Source of the DNA: a virus
Direction: 5' to 3' (one strand)
Virus record (IMG/VR): IMGVR_UViG_3300005466_000030
Coordinates: 1-59,429 of that record
Length of the DNA stretch: 59,429 bases
The notes under the pieces are model-generated. The model worked only from the letters and a program-made list of their open reading frames with translations, searched no databases and was not told the DNA's origin. Shown here piece by piece: positions 35,526 to 42,871 of the stretch; position 1 is the first letter of the stretch; every line of letters starts with the position of its first letter. The position numbers and the translations under genes are program-made.

Positions 35526-35756
35526 ATGATGGTCATCGACACCACCGGGAAAGTCGCCACCGAAGCGCTGTCGGCGATGAAGTCCACGCCGCTCGCGATC
35601 GCGCTGCTGATTGTCAACGTCGGCTTTCTCGCCTTCGCGGCCTACCTGCTCGGCGAAGTCGCCACCAATAGCGCCGAGCGCAACAAGTCGCAGATCGAAC
35701 TCATCGGCAGGCTGGTGAGCGACATCCGCGACTGCCGACAAGGACCACGATCATGA
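35526..35756 (+). CDS. Single-pass membrane protein, holin candidate
   Basis: A 76-residue protein with one hydrophobic segment (PLAIALLIVNVGFLAFAAYLL, about 21-41) after a short polar N-terminus, and a charged C-terminal helix. It overlaps the amidase gene by ATGA. Position and size fit a holin or pinholin that releases the endolysin. ATG 35529 or the upstream GTG 35514 are alternative starts. No firm family match. Confidence 0.6.
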   Translation: MMVIDTTGKVATEALSAMKSTPLAIALLIVNVGFLAFAAYLLGEVATNSAERNKSQIELIGRLVSDIRDCRQGPRS

Positions 35757-36421
35757 GCTACAGCAAGGTTGTCATATCTTCCGGCCACGGGATGCACGTG
35801 CGCGGCGCGAGCGGCGTGCTCGATGAAGTCGATGAAGCGAGACGCGTGGTCGAGCATCTCGCCGATGAGCTTGAGGGGCGGGGCGTCGGCGTCGACATCT
35901 TCCACGACGACACGAGCCACGATCAGAGCACCAACCTTGCGACCATCACCAACTTCCACAATAGCCGCACGCGCGATCTCGACATCAGCGTCCACTTCAA
36001 CGCCTACGTCGAGACCGACAAGCCGATGGGCTGTGAGGTTCTCTATGTGACGCAGTCAGCGCTCGCGAGCGAACTGTCGGCTGCGATCGCGTCGTGCGGC
36101 TTCATCGATCGCGGCGGCAAGTATCGCGACGATCTTTATGTGCTGAACAACACCGAGATGCCGTGCGTGCTGCTCGAAGTGTGCTTCGTCGACAGCGAAG
36201 CCGATGCCGACATCTACGGGCAACAGTTCGATGCGATCTGCAACGCGCTCGCCGACGTGCTCGGCGGCAGGCAGGACACCACCGAGCCCGAGCCGCCGCC
36301 GGTGGGCGAGACGACACCGCCACCGCAGCCGGTGAAGCCGGCGATCGTCGCGCACGTCGACATCGAGATCAGCGGGCCGGTTATCGTGACGGTCAACCGG
36401 GTGCCGGTGACGATCGGCTAA
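35753..36421 (+). CDS. Endolysin: N-acetylmuramoyl-L-alanine amidase
   Basis: A 222-residue Amidase_3-type zinc enzyme that cuts the bond between MurNAc and the peptide stem. The expected ligands are visible: His in VVISSGHGMH, His in LDISVHFNAY and the catalytic Glu in CVLLEVCFVD. After about residue 165 comes a Pro-rich linker and a short beta-rich tail that may bind the wall. There is no signal peptide, so export would depend on the holin candidate upstream. It is the last gene of the rightward block. Confidence 0.92.
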   Translation: MSYSKVVISSGHGMHVRGASGVLDEVDEARRVVEHLADELEGRGVGVDIFHDDTSHDQSTNLATITNFHNSRTRDLDISVHFNAYVETDKPMGCEVLYVTQSALASELSAAIASCGFIDRGGKYRDDLYVLNNTEMPCVLLEVCFVDSEADADIYGQQFDAICNALADVLGGRQDTTEPEPPPVGETTPPPQPVKPAIVAHVDIEISGPVIVTVNRVPVTIG

Positions 36422-36448
36422 AGGCCAGCCACACCTTGCACGCCTTTG

Positions 36449-36476
36449 GGCGCCGGCTCACCCCGGCGCCTTTTTT
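36449..36476 (+). terminator. Rho-independent terminator of the late block
   Basis: An 8-bp GC-only stem (36449-36456 with 36463-36470) around a 6-base loop, followed directly by six T residues (36471-36476). It lies 28 bases after the amidase stop and separates the rightward late genes from the convergent leftward genes. It lacks a U tract in the opposite direction. Confidence 0.92.
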
Positions 36477-36483
36477 ATTGCCT

Positions 36484-36783
36484 TCAGTGCTGGCCTTTCT
36501 TCAGTTCGTCTATCGCCTCTGCAATCGCCGTCGGTGTCGCGATCATCTCGCTCGCGATGCCTTGCTCGGCCTTCTCGGCGATCATTTCCTTGACGCAGTC
36601 GACACACATCCGCGTCACCTTGCGCGGCGCGGTGGGGCGATACTGGATGCGCCGCCCGCACCGCGCGCAGTCGCCGACCTTGTTGTCGGGCAGCACCAGC
36701 GGCATCGACACCGGCACGCACACCAGCACGTCAGCGCTCGCCATTTCTTTCTTGTCGGTGGTGATCTTCAGTTTCGGCATCAT
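36484..36783 (-). CDS. Zinc-ribbon-like small protein
   Basis: A 99-residue protein with two CxxC pairs (CARC and CVDC, about 20 residues apart) that probably bind one zinc ion. A C-terminal helix follows (IAEAIDELKKG). It is the last gene of the leftward chain and starts 3 bases after its neighbour. It could bind nucleic acid or protein; no family was recognised. The next codon is also ATG, so the start could be 36780. Confidence 0.6.
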   Translation of the reverse strand: MMPKLKITTDKKEMASADVLVCVPVSMPLVLPDNKVGDCARCGRRIQYRPTAPRKVTRMCVDCVKEMIAEKAEQGIASEMIATPTAIAEAIDELKKGQH

Positions 36784-36785
36784 CT

Positions 36786-37049
36786 TTATTTCCCGATCAG
36801 GTCGCGCAGCTTGTGCAGCAAGCGCTTGGTGCGGTGGTGAGACAGCCGGCTGTTGACGAAGTTGTAGCCGTTCCAGAACGCGATGACGGTGAAGCACGCG
36901 CTGCGAAACGGATGCCCGGTCAGCCAGTCGTCGATCGCGGCCCACAGGCAAAGCGCGCCGCCGAGCGCGGCCATCGACTGCGCGGCATAGCCGAGCCAGA
37001 CCCACCGGCGCACGTCGCGCAGCATCTGCTCTGGTGTCGGCTGCATCAT
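36786..37049 (-). CDS. Two-helix membrane protein
   Basis: An 87-residue protein with hydrophobic stretches at about 16-39 (WVWLGYAAQSMAALGGALCL) and 50-62 (SACFTVIAFWNGY), and a basic C-terminus (HHRTKRLLHKLRD). An inner-membrane hairpin is predicted. It overlaps its upstream neighbour by ATGA. Function unknown. Confidence 0.6.
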   Translation of the reverse strand: MMQPTPEQMLRDVRRWVWLGYAAQSMAALGGALCLWAAIDDWLTGHPFRSACFTVIAFWNGYNFVNSRLSHHRTKRLLHKLRDLIGK

Positions 37050-37240
37050 CGCCTCTCGCGCCACCGGCGCAGCGCCTGCCGGACGTCGCGCGGCACGTCG
37101 CGCAGGATTAGCCACGCGCGCCACAGCCGCACGTGCGCGTCGTGTTGCTCGCTCATTCTGGCGCGACCTTCACATGCGCCACGAGCTTCTTGCAGGTCCG
37201 ACACACGATCGTCAGAAGCCCGGTGCGCTTGTTCGCTCAT
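37046..37240 (-). CDS. Small Arg-rich protein
   Basis: A 64-residue protein that starts in the ATGA overlap of the preceding gene. A second in-frame start gives a 36-residue form. The end (LRDVPRDVRQALRRWRERR) is a basic helix. It may be real because of its exact coupling at both ends, but composition is not decisive. Confidence 0.42.
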   Translation of the reverse strand: MSEQAHRASDDRVSDLQEARGACEGRARMSEQHDAHVRLWRAWLILRDVPRDVRQALRRWRERR

Positions 37241-38343
37241 GGCACAACCTCATATTCACGCCTTGGGACGCGGTGCGATTGATCGCCGCGTTCGTGCGGC
37301 GACCACCAGAACACGCCGGTCCTGCGCAGCTTGAAATGTCCGCGCACCAGCGTCCCGCGCGCCTGCGCGCGTGTCATGTGGCCAGCGCCGACGGCGCGAT
37401 CGAGATGCTGCGATAGCCGCAGCCGCGTCGTCGAATAGGCAAGGAATTCCGGCTTGCCGCCGCGCCGTCGCGACCGATTGAGCTTGTCGAGGTTGGCCGG
37501 TTCGTGGTCGACGCAATTGCGCGAGTTCATCATCGTGATCAGGGCCGCCGCGAACGGCTCTTCGCCTTGCAGGTCTGCTTGCCACGAAGCAAGCATATGC
37601 TTCGCCCGCTCGATCGGGATTGTCGCGAGAAGGCGCATCAGAAAGCTCTGCGCATGCGTCGAGACCCACGGCGTCGCATGCCTCATCAGTTCATGGACGG
37701 CTTCGACTTCGCGCGGGTTGTCCGCGAGCTTGTCCCAACCGCGCGTCATTGCGGCCGAGCGCATAATCTTGGCGGTCTGATCGAGCGAGCCTTCGCGCAG
37801 GAACGTGTCACGCAAGATTGCAAGGAAGGCCGTGAGCGAGTTCGGCCGTTCCTTGTGAATCTTGTCGAAGGCCGGGCCAAGCGTCTCCAGCAAATTACCG
37901 CCTTCGCGCCAGTCGAAGATGATCGAGAACGGGCAGATGGTGATGTTCGGCAGACCGGGCAGAACATTGTCGTCCGGACGATCGGCGTGGACCCACGCCC
38001 ACGTCATTTGCCCGACCTGCAATTGATCCCTGCTTAGCGCCTCGATCAGCACGCCCATCTTCTGTGGCGTCGGCGCGTCTTCGTCACGCTCGTTGCCGCG
38101 TGTCCCAAGCATCGACGCGCAGTCCCATTCGAGCCACATGACGGGATAGGGCAAGCGGCACAACGGCAGCGCGGCGACCAGCGAAGACGGCTTCGAGCGC
38201 ACCACGCCCACGGCTGCGCGCGCAACGTCGTCGTCGATCTTGAAGCGCTGCGCGCGCGCGATGCCCGACGCGAGCTTCGTCATGATGTTGTCGAGATCGA
38301 GATCGGTGCCGCACACCGCTGCGATCTGATCAGCAAGTCTCAT
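37237..38343 (-). CDS. Large hypothetical phage protein
   Basis: A 368-residue protein, the longest of this gene chain. It is helical with several Trp-rich sites (VMWLEWDCASML, QMTWAWVHADR). The C-terminus (RGHFKLRRTGVFWWSPHERGD, YEV) resembles the ending of a family of uncharacterised phage proteins that close with a basic RGH segment and an aromatic strand. I cannot name a function. A 27-codon open stretch with CRTC follows its stop in the same frame (see findings). Confidence 0.7.
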   Translation of the reverse strand: MRLADQIAAVCGTDLDLDNIMTKLASGIARAQRFKIDDDVARAAVGVVRSKPSSLVAALPLCRLPYPVMWLEWDCASMLGTRGNERDEDAPTPQKMGVLIEALSRDQLQVGQMTWAWVHADRPDDNVLPGLPNITICPFSIIFDWREGGNLLETLGPAFDKIHKERPNSLTAFLAILRDTFLREGSLDQTAKIMRSAAMTRGWDKLADNPREVEAVHELMRHATPWVSTHAQSFLMRLLATIPIERAKHMLASWQADLQGEEPFAAALITMMNSRNCVDHEPANLDKLNRSRRRGGKPEFLAYSTTRLRLSQHLDRAVGAGHMTRAQARGTLVRGHFKLRRTGVFWWSPHERGDQSHRVPRREYEVVP

Positions 38344-38668
38344 CGGTCTTCACCTTCTGTCCGATCGCCTCGCGTACCTTGCGCACCGAGACCGCGTGGC
38401 CGGTCTGCGCATCGTCCCATGACGCATAGCGCACGCACGCCTCATCGAGCGGCCCACCGAACACCATCGTTTCAAACAGGATCGGCGGGCCCTTGCCGAA
38501 GTGCCGGTGATCGAGCCCGAGAAACACAGTGCTCACCGTGATCTCACTGGTGACCTGCGTCCATGCGACAATGCGGTTGCTCAGGTTCTCGAATTGCTGC
38601 GCCCACGCGATCACGTCTCTGACGCGCACCGGGCGGTTCTCTTCGTCGAGCACGTAGTAACGCAGCAT
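38330..38668 (-). CDS. Conserved phage protein (LDHRHFGKGPP family)
   Basis: A 112-residue protein. The centre (STVFLGLDHRHFGKGPPILF, ETMVFGG) and the end (RYASWDDAQTGH) match a small family common in phage and bacterial genomes with no assigned function. ATG 38668 is chosen over 38695, which would overlap the preceding gene. It overlaps the next gene by 14 bases. Confidence 0.7.
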   Translation of the reverse strand: MLRYYVLDEENRPVRVRDVIAWAQQFENLSNRIVAWTQVTSEITVSTVFLGLDHRHFGKGPPILFETMVFGGPLDEACVRYASWDDAQTGHAVSVRKVREAIGQKVKTDETC

Positions 38669-38672
38669 GGCA

Positions 38673-38894
38673 TCACGTCCGCAGCCGCTCGGCATCGCGC
38701 AGCATCTCAGCGGCGACGTGCTGCAGCAAGGCGGCGACGCGCTCGACGGTGAGGCTGGCGCTGGCCATGACGTCGCCTTGGATCGAGAAGCCCGAGCCCT
38801 TGTTGCCGTTGAGGATGATCACGATCGCCGCTTCGGCTTGCGCCATCTCGCGCGCGGCGGTGCAGGCGTCGTCGTATTTCCCGGGGCCGATCAT
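38673..38894 (-). CDS. Small hypothetical protein, MIGPG start
   Basis: A 73-residue protein with a beta-alpha pattern (AIVIILNGNKGSGFSIQG, then two helices). It starts within ATGA and shares its first five residues, MIGPG, and 17 bases of DNA with the next gene upstream. Function unknown. Confidence 0.6.
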   Translation of the reverse strand: MIGPGKYDDACTAAREMAQAEAAIVIILNGNKGSGFSIQGDVMASASLTVERVAALLQHVAAEMLRDAERLRT

Positions 38895-39103
38895 ACTGAT
38901 GCCTCTTGCACGGCGAGATCGAGCCGCGCCGCATGCACTGTGTAAGCCGGATCGTAGGTGCCGCCGCCCTTCGCCTTGCAGGCATCACCAGCCAGTGAAC
39001 CGCATTTCGGACAGGCCACACTGGCAACCGCATGACGCCGCGCCGCCTTCGCGGTTCGACTATGGTCTCCATCAGTCGGGCGTCTGTTTCCCGGGCCGAT
39101 CAT
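38891..39103 (-). CDS. Zinc-finger-like small protein
   Basis: A 70-residue protein with VACPKCGSLAGDACKAKGG and HAARL, the layout of short phage zinc-ribbon proteins (C-x2-C-x7-C plus a distal His). It begins with MIGPG like its downstream neighbour. The basic N-terminus suggests nucleic-acid binding. Confidence 0.65.
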   Translation of the reverse strand: MIGPGNRRPTDGDHSRTAKAARRHAVASVACPKCGSLAGDACKAKGGGTYDPAYTVHAARLDLAVQEASV

Positions 39104-39297
39104 TGCTTCCTCATCACCGTGACGTTGTCGAATCCGGCGCTGGTCAGCAGCGCTTTGATCTCGGCCACGCCCTTGTCGGGCGTGTCGCCGGAAATCGTAA
39201 AGGCGCAGCCGGGGACCGCAAAATCGAACAGGCGGATGTGGCGCAGGAATAGTTGCGCATCCGCGTCGGGAATGTCGGCTTGGATCAAGAGCTTCAT
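39100..39297 (-). CDS. Small hypothetical protein
   Basis: A 65-residue protein with an alternating strand-helix pattern (LLIQADIP, FLRHIRLFDFAVPG, IKALLTSAGFDNVTVMR). It is joined to both neighbours by ATGA. No family recognised. Confidence 0.6.
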   Translation of the reverse strand: MKLLIQADIPDADAQLFLRHIRLFDFAVPGCAFTISGDTPDKGVAEIKALLTSAGFDNVTVMRKQ

Positions 39298-39590
39298 TGC
39301 TTCGTCTCCAGCCCGAGCCCTGCCGCCGTGGCGCCGTTGAGCAGAAACCAGTGCTTGCGATCGGCCGCGACGTTGCACGGATTCGGTGTGGGCTGGCCCA
39401 TGCTGATCTTCGATTTGTCGACCGCTTCCCAACCGCCGAACGGACGACCGAGCGTCGCGGTCGCGAAGGCTTCAACTTCATCCTTAGTGACAGCGCCCGG
39501 CGCGCAGATCGAGCACGACACCGCGCCAAGTTCTGCAAACACGAACATGCCCTTGCCGGGCGGGATCGGTGCGTTGCCGTGGCTGATCAT
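39294..39590 (-). CDS. Small hypothetical protein
   Basis: A 98-residue protein with CSIC near residue 26 and a Gly/Ala-rich end. The middle (EAFATATLGRPFGGWEAVDK) is helical. It starts in ATGA overlap with the preceding gene. Function unknown. Confidence 0.6.
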   Translation of the reverse strand: MISHGNAPIPPGKGMFVFAELGAVSCSICAPGAVTKDEVEAFATATLGRPFGGWEAVDKSKISMGQPTPNPCNVAADRKHWFLLNGATAAGLGLETKQ

Positions 39591-39808
39591 GAGAACAGCC
39601 CGCCCGTCAATTCGAGCCGGTGCTTTTCCGCCATCGCTTTCAATTCCTCGATCGTCCCGGTGCCGAGCCCGTAGACGTCTTCGTATCCGCAATGCAGCAG
39701 CGTCCAATAATCATCATCCGGCGCGATGATGTAGAGCGGGCGCCCGGCGATCCAGCCGGCGAGACAATCGCGCTGCGCCTTATCCTTGTACTCGCGCCAA
39801 TCGATCAC
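39587..39808 (-). CDS. Small hypothetical protein
   Basis: A 73-residue protein starting with GTG in a GTGA overlap. It has an aromatic beta centre (RPLYIIAPDDDYWTLLHCGY) and a C-terminal helix. No family was recognised. Confidence 0.6.
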   Translation of the reverse strand: MIDWREYKDKAQRDCLAGWIAGRPLYIIAPDDDYWTLLHCGYEDVYGLGTGTIEELKAMAEKHRLELTGGLFS

Positions 39809-40356
39809 GGCCCGATCTCCGCGCGCACGCTCGCGCCCGTGACGGCGAGGATGTCATCGAGCGCGTGTTGCTTCTCTCCGCTCTCGCGGCGAACGTCTTC
39901 GTACCAGACACCGCCGGCATTGACCGACGGCGGCGCGATGAAGAGCGCATCGCTGGCGCTGAACCGGATCAGCGCGCACGTGTGCTCGGCATCGAGCCAC
40001 GCACGCAGCGCCGGATCACGGTGCGCGTCCGGAAAATCCGGATCGCACCAGACCTGCACCACCGGGATGTTGATCGTCTCGTTGTCGAACACGGCGTTCA
40101 CATAGTCGGGGATCATGTCGACGACGTAGTGCGCGCGATCGGGCCGGCGCAGATCGCGCGGCAATTGCCCGATGATCCATTGGCAATTCCACAGCCGGCA
40201 CGATCCCGGCATGCGGCGAGAGTCGTGATAAACCTTGCAGCCCTTTGCCGCGCTCTGGTGCTGGCAGTGCTGGCCGGCGAGCTTGCCAAGCTCGTTGACG
40301 GCGAGCAACTTGCAGCACAGCGTGCAGCCGCCGCAGGATCGCGCGGGCGTGCTCAT
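39805..40356 (-). CDS. CxxCxxCC (YkgJ-type) cluster protein, copy 1
   Basis: A 183-residue protein. The N-terminal CGGCTLCCKLLAV plus later Cys (C32, C40, C53, C58 approximately) matches the zinc- or iron-chelating CxxCxxCC family (YkgJ-like). The rest (DFPDAHRDPALRAWLDAEHT) is conserved with uncharacterised bacterial homologues. A paralogue lies at 44076-44486. In phages the role is unknown; metal binding or redox sensing is likely from the cysteines. Confidence 0.75.
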   Translation of the reverse strand: MSTPARSCGGCTLCCKLLAVNELGKLAGQHCQHQSAAKGCKVYHDSRRMPGSCRLWNCQWIIGQLPRDLRRPDRAHYVVDMIPDYVNAVFDNETINIPVVQVWCDPDFPDAHRDPALRAWLDAEHTCALIRFSASDALFIAPPSVNAGGVWYEDVRRESGEKQHALDDILAVTGASVRAEIGP

Positions 40357-40634
40357 GAGAAGCTCCCGCTGTGGCCAGAGCCTTCACCGGCGGAAGCTGG
40401 CGCGCTTGGCCACACGCTGCCGCCTTGCGCCTCGCACTCGATCTCCTGCGCCATCAGGCAGCGCCCACCGAACATCACCACGTTGAAGCGCGCGCGGCAG
40501 TCGAGAAACGCGCATTCGATGTTGATCGCGGCACCACCCTGTGGGCCGATGATGAAGCCGCGCTGCTCGCACACGGGACAGTGCCCGCGCGTGAGGGTGT
40601 CGAGCGCGTGCTGCGGAAGCTGGTCGCCGGTCAT
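40353..40634 (-). CDS. Zinc-ribbon-like small protein
   Basis: A 93-residue protein with CPVC, then C-x4-C (CAFLDC) and a later Cys (GGRCL), a pattern like a treble-clef or zinc ribbon. The C-terminus is low-complexity Ser/Gly. ATGA-coupled at both ends. Likely a nucleic-acid or protein adaptor. Confidence 0.62.
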   Translation of the reverse strand: MTGDQLPQHALDTLTRGHCPVCEQRGFIIGPQGGAAINIECAFLDCRARFNVVMFGGRCLMAQEIECEAQGGSVWPSAPASAGEGSGHSGSFS

Positions 40635-40891
40635 GACCGCGCATCCCTCTGCTCGCGGAGGAACGCCGCGCACGCCTCCTGCGCCGCCTCCAGCGTCGTG
40701 AAATCGGCGCCGAGCTTGGTGTGCCCATTGCCATGCACGCGGCTGTCGTTGGCGCTCGCGGCGTAGGTGGCGCCGTTGAAGGTGACGACGCACGTCCACG
40801 GCCACACGCCGGCGCCCCACGATCGCGGCTGGCCGGCGACCAGCAATGGCGCAGCGATCCAGTCGAGATGCTTCGTGTCTGTATCGCTCAT
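40631..40891 (-). CDS. Small hypothetical protein, MSDTDT start
   Basis: An 86-residue protein with WPWTCVVTFNGATYAASAND, a beta-rich centre, and a C-terminal helix (EAAQEACAAFLREQ). Its first six residues, MSDTDT, and about 19 bases of DNA are shared with the preceding gene in the chain. Confidence 0.62.
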   Translation of the reverse strand: MSDTDTKHLDWIAAPLLVAGQPRSWGAGVWPWTCVVTFNGATYAASANDSRVHGNGHTKLGADFTTLEAAQEACAAFLREQRDARS

Positions 40892-41244
40892 CGCTTGAAC
40901 CTCTCCACCATGCGTCGCGCCAGATCGAGAACCGCCAGCCCGGCCTCGCGGTCGTTCGGCAGCAGCGCGATCACGTCGCGCATGACGATCTCGCGCGAGC
41001 GCGGCTCGGCCTCGTCGCGCACGCGGACCTGACCGCAGTTGTGGATGAACAACCGGCCGAAGCCATCCTCGACCATCACCCGAAACTCGCCGTGGCGCTT
41101 CTCGCCGCCGCCGATCAGCCAGCCGTCATAGGCGTAGTCGGTAGCCTTCACCGTCACCGGGATCGGGACGAACGCCACGTAATCGAGCAGACGCTTCATG
41201 TCGCCATCGGTCATTGGTGTTCGTCCCGTGTCTGTATCGCTCAT
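40888..41244 (-). CDS. Hypothetical protein, MSDTDT start
   Basis: A 118-residue protein. The middle (AFVPIPVTVKATDYAYDGWL, FRVMVEDGFGRLFIHNCG) predicts beta strands; the end is a helix (GLAVLDLARRMVERFKR). TGATG couples it to the upstream HTH gene. Function unknown. Confidence 0.62.
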   Translation of the reverse strand: MSDTDTGRTPMTDGDMKRLLDYVAFVPIPVTVKATDYAYDGWLIGGGEKRHGEFRVMVEDGFGRLFIHNCGQVRVRDEAEPRSREIVMRDVIALLPNDREAGLAVLDLARRMVERFKR

Positions 41245-41627
41245 CACCCGGCACCATTTTTCTTGCGCTTCGCCTTGCGCTTTTTCTTTTTCGTGCCGTA
41301 CTTCAACAGGAAGCTCGCTTGCTTCGCGGCTTCCTCTTTCCAGTCGAGCTTGCGCGCCTTCTCGAAGCCGACGTTGACGCTGCCATCCGGGTTGAGCGTA
41401 TCGCGGCGCACGTAGCCGAGCCCCGACGCAACCGCTGTCACCGTGACGTTCTGCGGCTTGCGCGTGCCGCCGTTGAACCATCCATCGAGCGTGGCTGTCG
41501 CGATCCCCGTGATTTCGTGGACCGCGTTGTTCTTCAGCTTCTCATCCTGCACGATCGTCTTCACCGCCCCTATGATCGGGTCTTTGTCGATCCATCGATA
41601 GGTCCGATACAGATGCACGCGGGCCAT
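41244..41627 (-). CDS. HTH DNA-binding protein with basic tail
   Basis: A 127-residue protein. Residues 30-65 (NNAVHEITGIATATLDGWFN, then GGTRKPQNVTVTAVA) look like a Cro/CI-type helix-turn-helix. The C-terminus is very basic (KKKKRKAKRKK). It lies directly after an AT-hook/winged-helix gene, so it is probably a regulator of phage or host transcription. Confidence 0.68.
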   Translation of the reverse strand: MARVHLYRTYRWIDKDPIIGAVKTIVQDEKLKNNAVHEITGIATATLDGWFNGGTRKPQNVTVTAVASGLGYVRRDTLNPDGSVNVGFEKARKLDWKEEAAKQASFLLKYGTKKKKRKAKRKKNGAG

Positions 41628-41630
41628 AGG

Positions 41631-42119
41631 TTACGCTCCCTCTGGTGCTGTCGTGGGCTTCGTCTTCGGTGTCTTCGGCTTCGGCTTGTTCTTCGGCTTG
41701 TTCTTCGGCTTGGGCTTCGGCTTCGTCTTGCTCTTCGTCTTCGCGAGCGCATAGGCGTTCGGGCCCGTGCGAACAACCGCGCCTTGCTTCTGAACTTTGA
41801 ACAGGCACGAGTTGACCGAGCCCGGCGCGCGGCCTTGTGCCGCGAACACATCCTTCATCTCGCCGATCGACATCGTCTTGCCCTTCAGCATGGCGATGAT
41901 TGCCTGCTCTCCGGTCATGTCGAAGGTTCGGTGCGGGCGGCCCGGCGGGCGTCCGCGTCGCTTGCCGTGCGGGTCCGTGCCGTTCGGCTTCGCCTTCGGT
42001 CCTATCAGGTCCAAGTCCATGTGCAGCTTGACGACGCCGGGCAGGCTGTTGAGCTTGCGCATCACCAGCCCGAGCGCGACTTCCTCGACTTCGATTCCGA
42101 TCAAGAAGGGTTTCGGCAT
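41631..42119 (-). CDS. AT-hook / winged-helix DNA-binding protein
   Basis: A 162-residue protein. It has an AT-hook-like GKRRGRPPGRP at about 53-63, then a winged-helix-like region (GEQAIIAMLKGKTMSIGEMK, SCLFKVQKQGAVVRTG), and a tail of KPKPKPKNKPK repeats like histone H1 tails. Such proteins bind AT-rich minor grooves and compact DNA. A good SD (AGAGAGGA) precedes ATG 42119. It may silence or organise DNA; the exact role is inference. Confidence 0.7.
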   Translation of the reverse strand: MPKPFLIGIEVEEVALGLVMRKLNSLPGVVKLHMDLDLIGPKAKPNGTDPHGKRRGRPPGRPHRTFDMTGEQAIIAMLKGKTMSIGEMKDVFAAQGRAPGSVNSCLFKVQKQGAVVRTGPNAYALAKTKSKTKPKPKPKNKPKNKPKPKTPKTKPTTAPEGA

Positions 42120-42210
42120 AATGGCTTTTGTCCTCTCTGAGACAGCGTTGTTCCGCGTCGCGCTTCAAGCGGTGAAGCACGGGCGGTTAGGTGAACGACA
42201 ATCAGGCGCG

Positions 42211-42471
42211 TTAGTCTTCCTTGGCGGTCGCTCGGTCTTTGGCTCTTTGCTTGTTGAGCTTATGACGTGAGACCAGATGCTTGATTGCGAAGTAAACCGT
42301 CGGAGGCAGAGGCTCGCCTTTCTCGTATCTTATGATGGTGCGGCGTTCGAGCCCGAGACGCTCAGCGAATTCACCCTGAGTCATCTGGAGCTTCGCACGC
42401 GCACGCTTCACGAAGCCTGCAGTGCTCTTCATCGGAGTCATCGTGTCGGTAGCGAAGTCCGTCGTAGTCAT
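42211..42471 (-). CDS. XRE-family regulator A
   Basis: An 86-residue HTH protein. The helix-turn-helix (LQMTQGEFAERLGLERRTII) and the conserved RYEKGEPLPPTVYFAIK are about 70% identical by eye to regulator B. AGAGG 5 bases before ATG 42471 supports this start; longer in-frame starts exist. It lies about 110 bases downstream of a perfect palindromic operator candidate (42583-42600). It may repress its own gene and the long chain that follows. Confidence 0.82.
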   Translation of the reverse strand: MTTTDFATDTMTPMKSTAGFVKRARAKLQMTQGEFAERLGLERRTIIRYEKGEPLPPTVYFAIKHLVSRHKLNKQRAKDRATAKED

Positions 42472-42569
42472 CTCGCCTCTTTTCATCGCAGGTATTTTTC
42501 CGGGGGCTCCCGGCATTTGCGAGTCATAAGATGTCACTAAGCCGCGTGAGTGCGCAAGGTCGCACCGCA

Positions 42570-42600
42570 ACACCTTTGAAGGTGTGCAAGTTCTTGCACA
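42570..42600. promoter_or_regulatory. Two overlapping palindromes, operator candidate for regulator A
   Basis: TGTGCAAG-TT-CTTGCACA (42583-42600) is a perfect palindrome with 8-base arms. A second one, ACACCTT-TG-AAGGTGT (42570-42585), overlaps its left end. Both lie in the spacer between regulators B and A. The TGT...ACA ends match the palindrome upstream of regulator B. Confidence 0.72.
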
Positions 42601-42646
42601 GCTTTGGGGAGGGGAAGGAAGCTAGAGAAGGGGAGGGCAGAGCGCT

Positions 42647-42871
42647 TTAATTGGCTCTTTTGTTGATCCGCTCTTTGGCTCGTTGCTTGTTGAGCCTGTC
42701 ACGCGCGACCAGAAATTTGATCGCGAAGTACACCGTCGGTGGCAACGGTTCGCCCTTCTCGTATCGCAAGATGCTGCGACGTTCGAGCCCAAGCCGTTTC
42801 GCAAATTCTGCTTGTGTCATCTTGAGCTTAGCGCGCGCGAGTCTAACAAATTGAGCCGTTCGTCTTCGCAT
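42647..42871 (-). CDS. XRE-family regulator B
   Basis: A 74-residue HTH protein, paralogue of regulator A (LKMTQAEFAKRLGLERRSIL, RYEKGEPLPPTVYFAIK). It is almost only the HTH plus a basic C-terminal helix. A 17-bp palindrome lies 69 bases upstream at 42940-42956. It may be a repressor like CI/Cro, or part of a two-regulator switch with A. Confidence 0.82.
   Translation of the reverse strand: MRRRTAQFVRLARAKLKMTQAEFAKRLGLERRSILRYEKGEPLPPTVYFAIKFLVARDRLNKQRAKERINKRAN

Noticed and set aside
42162-42178. GCTTCA/TGAAGC hairpin after regulator A
   Set aside because: Six-base stem without a T tract; it may be chance.
42500-42513. CCGGG-n4-CCCGG hairpin upstream of regulator A
   Set aside because: Five-base stem with no T run in either transcript direction; too weak to call a terminator or operator.
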